A stretch of DNA of 32,951 bases from Marinilabiliaceae bacterium (GTDB lineage Bacteria; Bacteroidota; Bacteroidia; Bacteroidales; Marinilabiliaceae): assembly GCA_016342595.1 (NCBI GenBank), contig JAEINY010000047.1, positions 1-32,951 on the forward strand. The letters are read 5' to 3'. Positions 1-9,000 of this stretch are shown piece by piece (position 1 is the stretch's first letter; each line of letters starts with the position of its first letter). Made by a program: the position numbers and the translations under genes. The notes beneath the pieces were generated by a model, which made no database searches, had not been told where the DNA came from, and was given only the letters and a program-made list of their open reading frames with translations.

Positions 1-126
1 ATAATTGAGGTAAAAGTCTTTTTCGCATAAACATTTCCAATTAATTCTCTACAATGATTTTAGCAGACAAAATTAGGATGCGAAAACGACAAAAAATTGT
101 AAAAAAGCGAAATGGAAATAGATTTA

Positions 127-930
127 TCAATTCATTTCAGGCAGAACAAATTGCTGAGTATCCAACTTACGTGGTGATGTTTTGGCAATAGCTTTAAACG
201 TTTTATTCAGATGAGACTGATCGAAATAGCCTTTTTTATGTGTCGACTCGGTGATTCTGGCCTCTTTATTTTCCAGAATCTCTTTTAAGGTGCGCCGAAA
301 CCTGATGACTTTGAGATAGCCTTTTAAAGTTATGCCCGTCGCTTCTTTAAACTTCAGCTGTAACATACGCGGTGATAATTGCATTTGCCGGGCCAATTCG
401 GCTTGTTTCACACCCTCGGAGTGTTGCTCTATTAGTTGTTGACAAAGCTGCTCGATTGGTCCTTTCTCAGGGTGCAGATCATTCAAACGGCTAAAGAAAC
501 GATTTACGAGATGTACCACAAACCGACTATCATCAAAATCATTTGGCTTTAAGGTTCGCTTAAATGGTAAATCAGCCAGATCCACCTCTTTTACCTCATC
601 AATAAAGTCTTTAAAATTTACCTGTGGAAATAAAGACAAAGTCCAGGCAGTCATTTGAATAAAAACGAGTTTGGCTCCCGGTTTTAACCTTACCGTTGAA
701 ACTTCTGTCATTTGTGATGTTAAAAATACACCAGGCTGACAGTCATAATAAGCATTTTTTGTTCGCGCTACGCCGCCATTACCAATCAGGATAGCAATAT
801 TAAAACAACCATTGGGCAGTATTAAACGATCCTGAACGGAATCATCATCTGACCGTTTCTCGAAGGTCCATATCAAATTGATAAAACGCTTACTTTTGGC
901 ACTGACCTTATATTCGTTGTATATCTCCAT
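127..930 (-). CDS. AraC-family transcriptional regulator
   Basis: A DNA-binding regulator. The C-terminal third (about residues 165-258 of 267) is an AraC-type double helix-turn-helix, with the first helix pair around QAELARQMQLSPRMLQLKFK and the typical second-HTH pattern KKGYFDQSHLNKTFKAI. The N-terminal part resembles the DUF6597-type sensing domain common in Bacteroidota AraC proteins (LPNGCFNIAILIG). The frame is open 15 codons further upstream to 975, but I place the start at the internal ATG at 930 because the family normally begins close to the MEIYNEYKV segment and an AAGG lies a few bases upstream. It has no operon partner: the next gene on the same strand is the alkaline phosphatase, about 510 bp away. 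Ligand and targets cannot be read from the sequence. Confidence 0.85.
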   Translation of the reverse strand: MEIYNEYKVSAKSKRFINLIWTFEKRSDDDSVQDRLILPNGCFNIAILIGNGGVARTKNAYYDCQPGVFLTSQMTEVSTVRLKPGAKLVFIQMTAWTLSLFPQVNFKDFIDEVKEVDLADLPFKRTLKPNDFDDSRFVVHLVNRFFSRLNDLHPEKGPIEQLCQQLIEQHSEGVKQAELARQMQLSPRMLQLKFKEATGITLKGYLKVIRFRRTLKEILENKEARITESTHKKGYFDQSHLNKTFKAIAKTSPRKLDTQQFVLPEMN

Positions 931-1377
931 TTTTAAACCTTGCTGGATCCAAAAATAGCTGTTATCAACAAGCACACAATGCTAATCAACAATAAATGCC
1001 GGTGCTAAACTACATTTATTGACCAATAGCTCTTTGCTTTGGATTAATCGGCCAGATGACTAAAAAACAGCATAAACAATCTTTGTGGCCCAATAATGAT
1101 CGGGCTGGGTTATTTTGTATGGGAAAGTTGACGCTGATTTTTATGATGATTATGATTGACGCAGGAAATCAAATAAAAGCATCATAAAAATCTTAAAAAA
1201 TCATAGATGTCAGCGTCTAAATTCGTTTGTTATATGAAAGTGCATTCCGGTTGAAGCGAAGCGAAACCACCTCCGTGATCTCAATACGAATTTGTTTTTG
1301 GCATTTACATCTTCCTCTGTGCGGCTCTGTGTTACAATTTGTTTGTGCAAATCAATCCCCTAATTACCAAGTATGCC
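931..1377. other. Intergenic region with repeat fragments
   Basis: No gene is supported here. It holds an imperfect palindrome (1130-1217) and, around 1296-1345, a stretch with the CTCTGTG...CTCTGTGTTAC wording also seen in the dispersed repeat at 14339-14480. An open frame at 1227-1514 runs through these repeats and into the antisense of the phosphatase gene, so it is not a gene. Confidence 0.6.
1130..1217. repeat. Imperfect inverted repeat
   Basis: The arms begin with GACGCTGA (1130-1137) and end with TCAGCGTC (1210-1217). Inside them are AT-rich segments that also mirror each other (TTTTTATGAT on the left, ATCATAAAAA on the right). It looks like a miniature intergenic palindrome rather than a terminator, because there is no T run and no gene ends next to it. 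Confidence 0.55.
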
Positions 1378-1409
1378 AAAAAAAAAGCCGCTCCGAAATT
1401 CGAAGCGAC
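1378..1409 (-). terminator. Intrinsic terminator of the phosphatase gene
   Basis: On the minus strand a 10-bp stem (GTCGCTTCGA / TCGGAGCGGC, with two G-U pairs) and a 3-nt loop are followed by a run of nine T. It lies about 30 bp past the stop codon of the alkaline phosphatase. Confidence 0.85.
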
Positions 1410-1441
1410 TTAGCTAATTGTATTGAAATTAAAATTAAAGC

Positions 1442-2617
1442 CTATTTATCTTTGTCTGCTTCTTTAAAACGAAACAACTTATACATCTTTTCAAAGATTT
1501 CTGTATTCTCATAAATCCCTTGAAATTCTTCGGCACCAGGGCCAAATGCGAACACTGGCACCATAATTCCGGTATGATGTCCGGTTGTAAAACCAGCTTT
1601 CACATAGCCTTTTTGCATATCGCCGTTTTCAACGGTCATGCCACCGGTTTCATGGTCGGCTGTTACAATAACTAAAGTACGACGATCTTCCACTGCAAAT
1701 TCAAGGGCTTTGGCCAATGCTTTGTCCATGTCCAACACTTCACCTGTCACATAAGAGGCATCGTTTTGGTGCCCCCCCCAATCAATCTGGCTGCCTTCGA
1801 CCATCAGGAAAAACCCTTTGCTATCGGCATTATCCAATACTTCAATGGCTTTTGAAGTAGATTTAGTCAGCATCTCACCGCGATCGCGATACCCCGCATT
1901 ATGCCCCACGGCTGTTAACACAGCTAATTTGCCGCTTGAATAAGCAGCCACATCGTCCACATTATAGCCTACTTTATATCCTTTTTCATTCAGCTCCAAC
2001 ACCAGGTTACGACCATCCACGCGTTTGGTGAAAAAGTCAGCTCCCCCACCAATGAATACATCAATGTCGGTCTTCATGAAGTCAGCAGCAATCTCTTCAT
2101 ACATATCACGCTGTGGCTGATGCGCAATAAACGAGGCAGGCGTTGCATGGGTAATGGCCGAAGTTGACACCAAACCGGTGGCTTTATCATTACGTTCGGC
2201 ATATTCCAGAATAGAAGTCACCTGATTACCATCCACATCTACTCCAATAGCACCGTTATAAGTCTTTGTCCCGGCAGAAAGCGCTGTTCCTCCGGCAGCC
2301 GAATCGGTCACGTAGTTATCGCCACTTTGCGTTTTACTAAAACCAATGGTTTTCATATTTTGAAGATTCAACATCCCACCATTAGCTGTTATCCCAGAGA
2401 AAACCTGAGCCACACCCATTCCATCGCCAATAAAAAGGATGATGTTTTTAGGCCGTTTCTTAAAACGCAGCTCATCTTCAGTGTATATTTTTACAGGATG
2501 TTTCTTTTCAACCGTATATTCATTTTTGGTATGCACAGTTTTATAATCTTCCTGCGCATTGGCAGTAACATTGGCCATTATGATTAATCCCAATGTCAGT
2601 TTCAGTAGTCGTTTCAT
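1442..2617 (-). CDS. phoA: Secreted alkaline phosphatase (PhoA family)
   Basis: A metal-dependent phosphomonoesterase that releases phosphate from organic esters outside the cytoplasm. The 391-aa product starts with a signal peptide (residues 1-21, MKRLLKLTLGLIIMANVTAN, cleavage near ANAQ). The PhoA active site is complete: metal ligand D65 in FIGDGMG, nucleophile S106 in TDSAAGGTALS, H157/T159 in HATPAS, E284, D289 and H293 in EGSQIDWGGH, D331-H332 in ADHETGG, and H358 in TGHHTG. Length is normal for the shorter bacterial members. It is monocistronic, ends at a good terminator and is divergent from the tyrosine phosphatase gene. No clear Pho box was found upstream, so phosphate control is not shown. 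Confidence 0.93.
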   Translation of the reverse strand: MKRLLKLTLGLIIMANVTANAQEDYKTVHTKNEYTVEKKHPVKIYTEDELRFKKRPKNIILFIGDGMGVAQVFSGITANGGMLNLQNMKTIGFSKTQSGDNYVTDSAAGGTALSAGTKTYNGAIGVDVDGNQVTSILEYAERNDKATGLVSTSAITHATPASFIAHQPQRDMYEEIAADFMKTDIDVFIGGGADFFTKRVDGRNLVLELNEKGYKVGYNVDDVAAYSSGKLAVLTAVGHNAGYRDRGEMLTKSTSKAIEVLDNADSKGFFLMVEGSQIDWGGHQNDASYVTGEVLDMDKALAKALEFAVEDRRTLVIVTADHETGGMTVENGDMQKGYVKAGFTTGHHTGIMVPVFAFGPGAEEFQGIYENTEIFEKMYKLFRFKEADKDK

Positions 2618-2799
2618 TATATATGAACAGATTTGTTTTTAAATAGAATAACGAAAAAAGTTCTTTTTCCTAAGAAAAACAATAGGGATGCCGGTTTGTT
2701 TAGTGGTTTTAACATTTTATAGATTTTAAGCACAGTCAAACATACACCTTCAAATTGACAATAATCAATGGTTCAAAGTTGCTATTTGCGACCAGTAAC

Positions 2800-2832
2800 T
2801 TTAAAAAAACTAACATCAAACTATTATCTTTG
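2800..2832 (+). promoter_or_regulatory. Bacteroidota-type promoter for the tyrosine phosphatase operon
   Basis: A perfect -7 box TATCTTTG (2825-2832) lies 16 bp before the start codon, with a near-consensus -33 box TTTA (2800-2803) 21 bp further upstream. Confidence 0.6.
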
Positions 2833-2848
2833 ATGTAAAATTGAATCG

Positions 2849-3331
2849 ATGGATAAAACGAAAATACTATTTGTCTGCCTGGGTAATATTTGTCGAAGCC
2901 CCAGTGCCGAAGCGGTTATGAAGGCTTTAATTAAAAGTGAAAACGTAACGGAGGCCTTTGAATTGGACTCTGCCGGTATCACCGCGTACCATGCAGGTGA
3001 CCCAGCCGATGAACGCATGCAACGGCATGCCATTCAGAGAGGGTATCATCTCACCAGTATTAGCCGTCAGGTGAATAGTACTTCTGATTTTGATTACTTT
3101 GATTACATCATTGGCATGGATGGACAAAACATTAGTGATTTGGAAGGGATGGCCCCCACTGAAGAAAGTTGGCAAAAAATTAGTTTAATGACAGACTATT
3201 GTTCTAATCACCAACATGATTCAGTACCGGATCCTTATTATGGCGGAGCGACTGGTTTTGAACTGGTGCTGGATATTCTGGAAGATGCCTGCCGCGGTTT
3301 ATTAGAATCTATTCAAAATGAAAAAGAGTAG
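2849..3331 (+). CDS. Low-molecular-weight protein-tyrosine phosphatase
   Basis: A small cytoplasmic phosphatase acting on phosphotyrosine (or, in some relatives, other phosphomonoesters). The 160-aa protein has the P-loop C10-LGNIC-R16-S near its N-terminus, giving the catalytic cysteine and the phosphate-binding arginine. The general-acid loop is VPDPYYGG with D128 followed by two tyrosines. Length matches the family. No tyrosine kinase or capsule genes are nearby. Instead its last 14 bases overlap the start of a fructosamine kinase gene, so the two are almost certainly translationally coupled. This pairing suggests a metabolic or repair substrate, but the sequence does not say which. Confidence 0.92.
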   Translation: MDKTKILFVCLGNICRSPSAEAVMKALIKSENVTEAFELDSAGITAYHAGDPADERMQRHAIQRGYHLTSISRQVNSTSDFDYFDYIIGMDGQNISDLEGMAPTEESWQKISLMTDYCSNHQHDSVPDPYYGGATGFELVLDILEDACRGLLESIQNEKE

Positions 3332-4178
3332 TCTTATTCATCACATTGAAAATCTTTTAAACGACACAATCATTGAAGCTCATTCAGTGGGCGGTGGATG
3401 TATTGCCCAAACTCAAATCCTTAAAACCGGATCGGGGCAATCATTCTTTCTAAAACAAGGCTTTTCCAACTCTATGTTTCTAAATGAAGCCAATGGTTTA
3501 AAAGAGTTGGCCAAGTCAAAGACCATCCGTGTGCCACAAGTTGTAGCGGCTGAGCGTGATTTTTTATTGCTGGAGCACATTACTCCCGGACGTAAAAAAC
3601 CGGACTTTTTCGAATCCTTTGGAAAAGCCTATGCTGAAATGCATCGTTATACACATGACACTTTCGGTTTCTATGAAGATAATTTTATCGGTGCGACCCC
3701 GCAAATTAATGCGGCCAACGATAAATCGAAAAACAACTGGACCTCATTCTATTTTGATAACCGCTTATTGTATCAATTTAAATTAGCTGAACAAAATGGT
3801 TATGTCACTGAAGAATTCCGCAAAGCATTTGCTCAAATCGAAAACCGTATTGAAAGTATACTGAAAGGTAGCGAAGAACCACCTGCGTTACTTCATGGCG
3901 ACTTATGGGGTGGGAACTTCATGGTGGATGATCAAGGTGAGCCTGTTTTAATTGATCCGGCTGTTTATTATGGACATCGCGAGGCAGACCTGGCCATGAC
4001 TAAGTTATTTGGTGGATTTACCAATGCTTTTTATTTAAATTACAATGCCTATTTTCCCTTGAAGGAAGGCTACGCATACCGTGAAAACATTTACCTTCTG
4101 TACCATGTATTAAACCATCTCAATTTATTTGGTATATCCTATTATCAGCAAGCGATGAAACTCATGAAAAGGTATTAA
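3318..4178 (+). CDS. Fructosamine kinase family protein
   Basis: An ATP-dependent kinase of the fructosamine/ketosamine-3-kinase family, which phosphorylates sugars attached to protein or free amines so that the glycation product falls apart (deglycation repair). The 286-aa sequence has the kinase-like signature LLHGDLWGGN with catalytic D195 and N200, the metal-binding D213 in LIDPAVYYGHREADLAM, and the family motif FGFYEDNFIG (116-125). The start ATG lies inside the end of the upstream phosphatase gene (14-bp overlap). Length is normal. A relative acting on another aminoglycoside-like substrate cannot be excluded. Confidence 0.9.
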   Translation: MKKSSLIHHIENLLNDTIIEAHSVGGGCIAQTQILKTGSGQSFFLKQGFSNSMFLNEANGLKELAKSKTIRVPQVVAAERDFLLLEHITPGRKKPDFFESFGKAYAEMHRYTHDTFGFYEDNFIGATPQINAANDKSKNNWTSFYFDNRLLYQFKLAEQNGYVTEEFRKAFAQIENRIESILKGSEEPPALLHGDLWGGNFMVDDQGEPVLIDPAVYYGHREADLAMTKLFGGFTNAFYLNYNAYFPLKEGYAYRENIYLLYHVLNHLNLFGISYYQQAMKLMKRY

Positions 4179-4206
4179 GATGGTAACGAACCCAAATGAC
4201 CAACAT

Positions 4207-4227
4207 CGATTGAGTGATACTCAATCG
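4207..4227. terminator. Hairpin between convergent genes
   Basis: A perfect 9-bp stem (CGATTGAGT / ACTCAATCG) with a 3-nt loop lies between the converging fructosamine kinase and cytidylate kinase-like genes. No T run follows on either strand, so a role as a bidirectional terminator is inferred from position. Confidence 0.45.
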
Positions 4228-4260
4228 CTACCAAGCACTAAATTAGTATTATTTCCCTCA

Positions 4261-4962
4261 TTACACAAACCCCCTTGTCTCTGAAATAATAACTAATATC
4301 TCTACAATTTCTTCATCGGTCATCTCTTTACAATTAAAAATCACATCGAAGAAATCTATATCCGGTTTATCTTTTTCAAAGTAGTTACGAAACATGGCCC
4401 TTCTTCGGTCCTGTTCCTGACATTGCTTTTTGGCCTCCGATATGGTTAGCTCTTCATCTGCAGCCACAATTTCAGTCCGCCATTCAAAAGGGGCCTGAAG
4501 CTTAACATGAAACGAATCACTCATATTTTTGGTAATCGCCTCTCCTGCCCGGCCCAGGATAATTACCTGACCTTGTACTGCTTCATCATTAATAAATTTA
4601 GCAATGGTATTTTTTATTTTGGCATCCCCCGGATAATAATCATCACTAAAAAAGAGTGCCAGGTTCTCGAAAAAACTATTGTGCTTATAATCACTTAAAT
4701 CCTGAATGAGCGACGGTGTTAATTTTAATGCCCGCGCCGACTCTTCGATGATCTCTTTACTAATCCAACGCCATTCCTTTTCCACACCTAAGCGGCGATT
4801 TTTTTCCGACAACGTATTTGCTAATAATTGAGCAATTCGACGACCGGGACATCCATATTCACGAGAAATGGTAATAACAGGGCCTGGAGTTACCTTCTCT
4901 TTAACGGGGCTTTTCTTTTTACCGGTGCGCTCTCGCATGTATTTCAAAAAAAGGTTTTCCAT
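4261..4962 (-). CDS. Cytidylate kinase-like family protein
   Basis: A 233-aa P-loop-type nucleotide kinase relative (Cytidylate_kin2-like family). After a basic N-terminal extension, residues 27-47 read GPVITISREYGCPGRRIAQL, where a glycine-rich loop replaces the classic Walker A. WRWISKEIIEESARAL follows, as in this family. The C-terminal half contains an arginine-rich lid (CQEQDRRRAMFRNYF) and the DIDFFDVIFNCKEM strand. True cytidylate kinases (Cmk) have a standard P-loop, so this is not the housekeeping enzyme and its substrate is unknown. It is monocistronic and convergent with the fructosamine kinase gene. Confidence 0.82.
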   Translation of the reverse strand: MENLFLKYMRERTGKKKSPVKEKVTPGPVITISREYGCPGRRIAQLLANTLSEKNRRLGVEKEWRWISKEIIEESARALKLTPSLIQDLSDYKHNSFFENLALFFSDDYYPGDAKIKNTIAKFINDEAVQGQVIILGRAGEAITKNMSDSFHVKLQAPFEWRTEIVAADEELTISEAKKQCQEQDRRRAMFRNYFEKDKPDIDFFDVIFNCKEMTDEEIVEILVIISETRGFV

Positions 4963-5353
4963 AGCTTAAGTGAAGTATATTTAAGTCATTAAGATAGAAA
5001 TAAAAACTTATTAAGTCAATGTGTAGGCAAATTTCACCTCTTAAATTAAACAAAACCTGGATATTTTTTATGACCTCTCATACAGTTTATCTGTTCTCCT
5101 CTACAGCCGATTGTACAACATCTCCCGTGTCCTTTGTCGTTGGTCTGACAGACTGCACATTCCGCTATAAAAAGAAGTATTCATTCACAACAGCTTTAAA
5201 CTACTCTTGTTTAGCTTATTATGCTATTATGACAAATTTTTACCTGACAATTGAGCCGTTAAAAAGCTTTATTAATGTCGACGGTGAGCTAAGCGGCGTC
5301 TTAATTTATGAAACGAAAGCTTAAGAAGGGTACAGTTCATATTAAACAATGGC
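4963..5353. other. Intergenic region, no supported gene
   Basis: The only open frame of note (5019-5324, plus strand, 101 codons) has no recognisable domain, an unusual composition and no clear promoter, so I do not call it. The stretch separates the minus-strand kinase-like gene from the repeat units at 5354-5820. Confidence 0.5.
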
Positions 5354-5357
5354 ATAT

Positions 5358-5440
5358 AAAAAAAGGACAGATTGAAAAATCCGTCCTTAACCCTTAAATC
5401 AGTTCGTTAACCAAATCCAAAATCTATGAAAAAAAATCTA
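5358..5440 (-). ncRNA. Candidate small RNA, unit 1
   Basis: On the minus strand a promoter-like box GATCTTTG (5453 to 5446; Bacteroidota consensus TAnnTTTG) is preceded by TTTG (5474 to 5471). About 80 bases downstream comes an intrinsic terminator: stem AAGGACGGAT / ATCTGTCCTT (one G-U pair), then seven T. This predicts a transcript of roughly 80 nt. The -33 to -7 spacing is 17 bp, slightly short. The plus strand carries a 25-codon ATG frame, but unit 3 does not keep it. Confidence 0.45.
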
Positions 5441-5524
5441 CTCTGCAAAGATCCGCTTTTTCTTCGTGAACAAACCTCAAACAACGTTAAAGCTTGTTAA
5501 GCCATTCACCTAACTATCAGGCAT

Positions 5525-5607
5525 AAAAAAAGGACAGATTGAAAAATCCGTCCTTAACCCTTAAATCAGTTCGTTAACCAAATCCAAAATCTATGAAAAA
5601 AAATCTA
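5525..5607 (-). ncRNA. Candidate small RNA, unit 2
   Basis: Same plan as unit 1. The box is GATATTTG (5620 to 5613) with TTTG at 5641 to 5638, and the terminator stem and T run lie at 5525-5555. The difference from unit 1 inside the box falls in a position that is free in the TAnnTTTG consensus. Confidence 0.45.
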
Positions 5608-5693
5608 CTCCGCAAATATCCGCTTTTTCTTCGTGAACAAACCCCAAACAACGTTAAAGCTTGTTAAAGCAGTTAGCTTTATATCAAAGGGAT

Positions 5694-5767
5694 AAAAAAA
5701 AGGACAGATCAAAAATCTGTCCTTCCCCTTAACTTAGCTAACTAAATCCAAGTTTTATGAAAAATCC
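5694..5767 (-). ncRNA. Candidate small RNA, unit 3
   Basis: A diverged copy. The box is GATATTTG (5780 to 5773) and the terminator is a perfect 10-bp stem (AAGGACAGAT / ATCTGTCCTT) followed by eight T (5694-5724). Only a weak -33 match is visible. The hairpin is conserved while the sequence between has changed, which fits an RNA function. Confidence 0.42.
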
Positions 5768-5927
5768 CATTGCAAATATCGAAATAAAGCGAAAACAATC
5801 CATAGTTTCTCCGTTAACAATTGTTAATTGACTAATTAAAAGTTTTTTTAATCAAATATCATCAATCAGAAAGTACACCATCCCAAAACCAGTCAATCCC
5901 TCTTTTTTATCTCTATTTTAGCACTAA

Positions 5928-5957
5928 TTTGTTTTCAGTTTTTTTATATTATTTTTG
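5928..5957 (+). promoter_or_regulatory. Promoter of the HTCS gene
   Basis: TTTG (5928-5931), 18 bp, then a perfect -7 box TATTTTTG (5950-5957). Transcription should begin near 5963, leaving a leader of about 110 bases before the chosen ATG at 6076. Confidence 0.6.
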
Positions 5958-6075
5958 TAACATACCTTTCCCTACGTTTTGTTTTATAATAAGTTAATTG
6001 ATGCATTATAGTAACACACTATAGGTCTGAAAATTAATTTAACACAAATTGAAAATTAGGCTAATTATTTTTGGT

Positions 6076-9000
6076 ATGCAAAAGGCTTTTTGGCGTTTTA
6101 CTTTTGTCTGGATTCTGGTAATGCTGTCTCCGGGTACTCTTTTTTGTCAGAACTACGAAGTATCATTTGAAAACATCTCTACCCACAACGGACTTGTAGA
6201 TAACAACATTCACTGCATCCTACAAGATTCAAAAGGTTTTATGTGGTTTGGCTCTGAAGAAGGCTTACATCGCTATGATGGATATACCATGCGAGTATTC
6301 CGGCATGATCCGGGTAGTCAAAGCGGACTTTCCAACAACCAGATTAAAGCCTTGTTTGAAGATCACTATAACCGGCTTTGGATTGGTACAGATGGTGGTG
6401 GCATCACCATTTTTGATTTACAAACAGAAACGTTTTCTTACCTGCGTTACAAAGCTGATTCGCCAGAGACTGGTTTAATCTCAGATGATGTATTTTGCTT
6501 TGCCGGTTCAGCAGACGGTAACTTATGGGTAGGTACTAAACAGGGCTTAGATTTTGTAGAAATAGCCCCCCGCAGCAATGAAAATTCACCACTTATAAAA
6601 TCCATCCACCATTACCGACATCAACCGGACAACGACAATAGCCTCGCCTACCCGCATGTATACTCTGTGCTGGAGGACAAACAAGGTACCCTTTGGGCTG
6701 GTACTACAGAAGGAGGATTGAGCCGATTGGATAAAGGCGCTGAATCGTTTATAAACTATCGACCAGATAATCAACCTGGCTCCATTAGTGGCAAAGCTAT
6801 TATGACAATTTATGAAGATAGTCACGGTCACATTTGGTTTGGTACCTGGGCCAAAGGCTTAAATTTATATGATCGCAAAAAAAATATATTTAAAACCATC
6901 CGCCACAATCCAAGAGATACCACCTCACTCAGCCACGACAACATCTACTCTCTGTGTGAAGATAATCTGGGACACCTATGGGTGGGCACCTATGATGGAG
7001 GCCTAAACCAATTGATTCACACACCGGGTAAAAAACTAAAATTCAAACGGTATCAGGCGCGTAAAAATGAGTTGAAAAGTTTCTTCAAGAATAAAGTAAA
7101 AGTCATTTATCCCGATCGATCCGGCACCTTATGGGCCGGCACAATGGGCAATGGGGTTAATAAGATTTTAAGTATCCCCATTAACTTCAGACACATTACC
7201 AATAAGACTGCCGATGAGACAGTGGCCACAGTTAATAAAATCAACAGTTTTGCATCAGTTAACCAGCGAGACACTTTTTTATTAGGAACACAAGAAGGTT
7301 TATTCCGTATGACCAAAAACCGTACTGGAGAATCTTATGATTTTGAAGCCCTGTTAAAAGACTCCACACAAACACCTAATCTCTTCAAAAAATCAATCGG
7401 TGCCGTCTTTCAGGACGACCAAAGAAATTTATGGGTAGGGACTCAAAATCAAGGCATCATGCGTTTTTATTTTGAGAAAGATGCACTCACTTCCTTTCTT
7501 CAATACAGCCCTTACAAAGCCGCTCCCTTTAACCTGTCGGGCCGCAATGTCATCCGTATTTTTACCTGGCAGGACAGATTATGGGTTGTCACCGAAAGAA
7601 GCATCAATGCATTTGACTCTAAAGAACAACGCTTCGTCTGGTCGCATCCTGACGGCTCTCCGCTCTTTGATATAGATGGTAGCATTTCTTCTGTTTGGAT
7701 TGATCCACAAGAACGCATCTGGGTGGGCACTAAATTCAATGGACTATATGGATTTGAAATTGAAAATAACAAACTCGATCAGATTAAACAGATCAGCCAC
7801 ATCAATGAAGATACGCGACCGCTCCGTTTATCGGCACACCAGGTATACAGCATTGGTAATGCCTATGACAACAAACTATGGGTAGGAACGGCAAAAGGCT
7901 TACACCTGATTGATCCGATTAAAGGTTCGAATAAGGTATTCAAAGAAAAAGATGGTCTGCCATCTTCAGCAATAACACAGATTTATAAAGATAAGAATGG
8001 CTTCTTCTGGTTCGGCACACTTCAAGGCTTAGCACGCTATGATGTAACCAATAACCTGTTTTCATCTTTCTTCATGCCGGGCGGATTTATGAGTAATTAT
8101 TTTGTTCCAGGGTTAGTAACTGAAGTTAACCAACAACAAGTTTACTTGCCTACCAATAATGGTATTTGGGAATTTAATCCCGACAGTATTAAACGCAGTC
8201 CTTTTCACGCCGAACCGGTCATTACCGATTTCAGAATTGCCGGTCAGCGGGTGGAACCTAACCAACCGGTCAATAATCGGGTGATATTAGATCAGGTACT
8301 GTCATCCACCGAGCACATTACGCTGAAACATGACGAAAATGTACTGCAGTTGGAGTTTTCAGCGCTGACTTATTTTAAACAGGATCAAAACAAGTTTAAG
8401 TACAGGCTGGATGGATTGGAAGAGAAGTGGAACTATACGGATGCCCAACACCGATCAGTTACTTACTCCAACCTATCCCCCGGCGACTATACCTTTCGAT
8501 TACAGGCCGCCAATAATGATGGCATATGGAACCCCGATGAAACGACTTTTTCTTTTACCATCAACCCACCCTATTACCGTACCTGGTGGGCCTACCTGGC
8601 TTACTCATTGTTGGGCATTAGCTTATTTACCTTAATACAACGCTTCACTGTTCAACGGGTTCGCTTCCGCGAAAAACTAAAACGAGAACAATTGGCGCGC
8701 GAAAAAGAAACGGCTCTAAACCAAATGAAATTGCGTTTCTTTACGAACGTCTCGCATGAGTTCCGGACCCCCCTTACATTGATTGCAGGCCCGCTGGAGG
8801 AAATTCTTTCCGCACCCGAAGCTCTTCCTGTACCCGTGCGGAAACAACTGGATATGATGAAAAACAATACGGATCGTCTATTGCGCCTCATCAACCAATT
8901 GATGGACTTTCGTAAGGTAATGCAGGGGAATATGAAGCTAACTATTCGCCAACGTGAGATGTCTGCCTTTATCCACCGCATCGCTGATTCTTTCAAGGGC

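Larger units (their letters stand above)
5354..5820 (-). repeat. Three direct copies of a promoter-plus-terminator unit
   Basis: Units begin at 5358, 5525 and 5694 (167 and 169 bp apart). Units 1 and 2 are nearly identical over about 140 bp; unit 3 is diverged but keeps the same order of parts. Read on the minus strand, each has a GATnTTTG box, about 50-60 bases that include a GGATTTGGTTAAC-like segment (GGATTTAGTTAGC in unit 3), and a hairpin followed by seven or eight T. No protein gene in this direction lies between the units and the HTCS gene. Confidence 0.8.

Noticed and set aside
1227..1514. 95-codon open frame opposite the phosphatase gene end
   Set aside because: It runs through the terminator and repeat fragments and into the antisense of a well-supported gene.
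5019..5324. 101-codon open frame
   Set aside because: No recognisable domain, odd composition and no promoter. Probably chance.
5426..5500. 25-codon ATG frames in the plus strand of units 1 and 2 (MKKNLL...)
   Set aside because: The three base differences between the two frames all change the amino acid, unit 3 does not keep the frame, and the minus-strand promoter and terminator explain the conservation better.
5940..5975. TGTAACA ... ACGTT before the HTCS gene as another ECF promoter
   Set aside because: The spacing (13) and boxes do not match the three-copy signature. A good TTTG/TATTTTTG promoter overlaps it.
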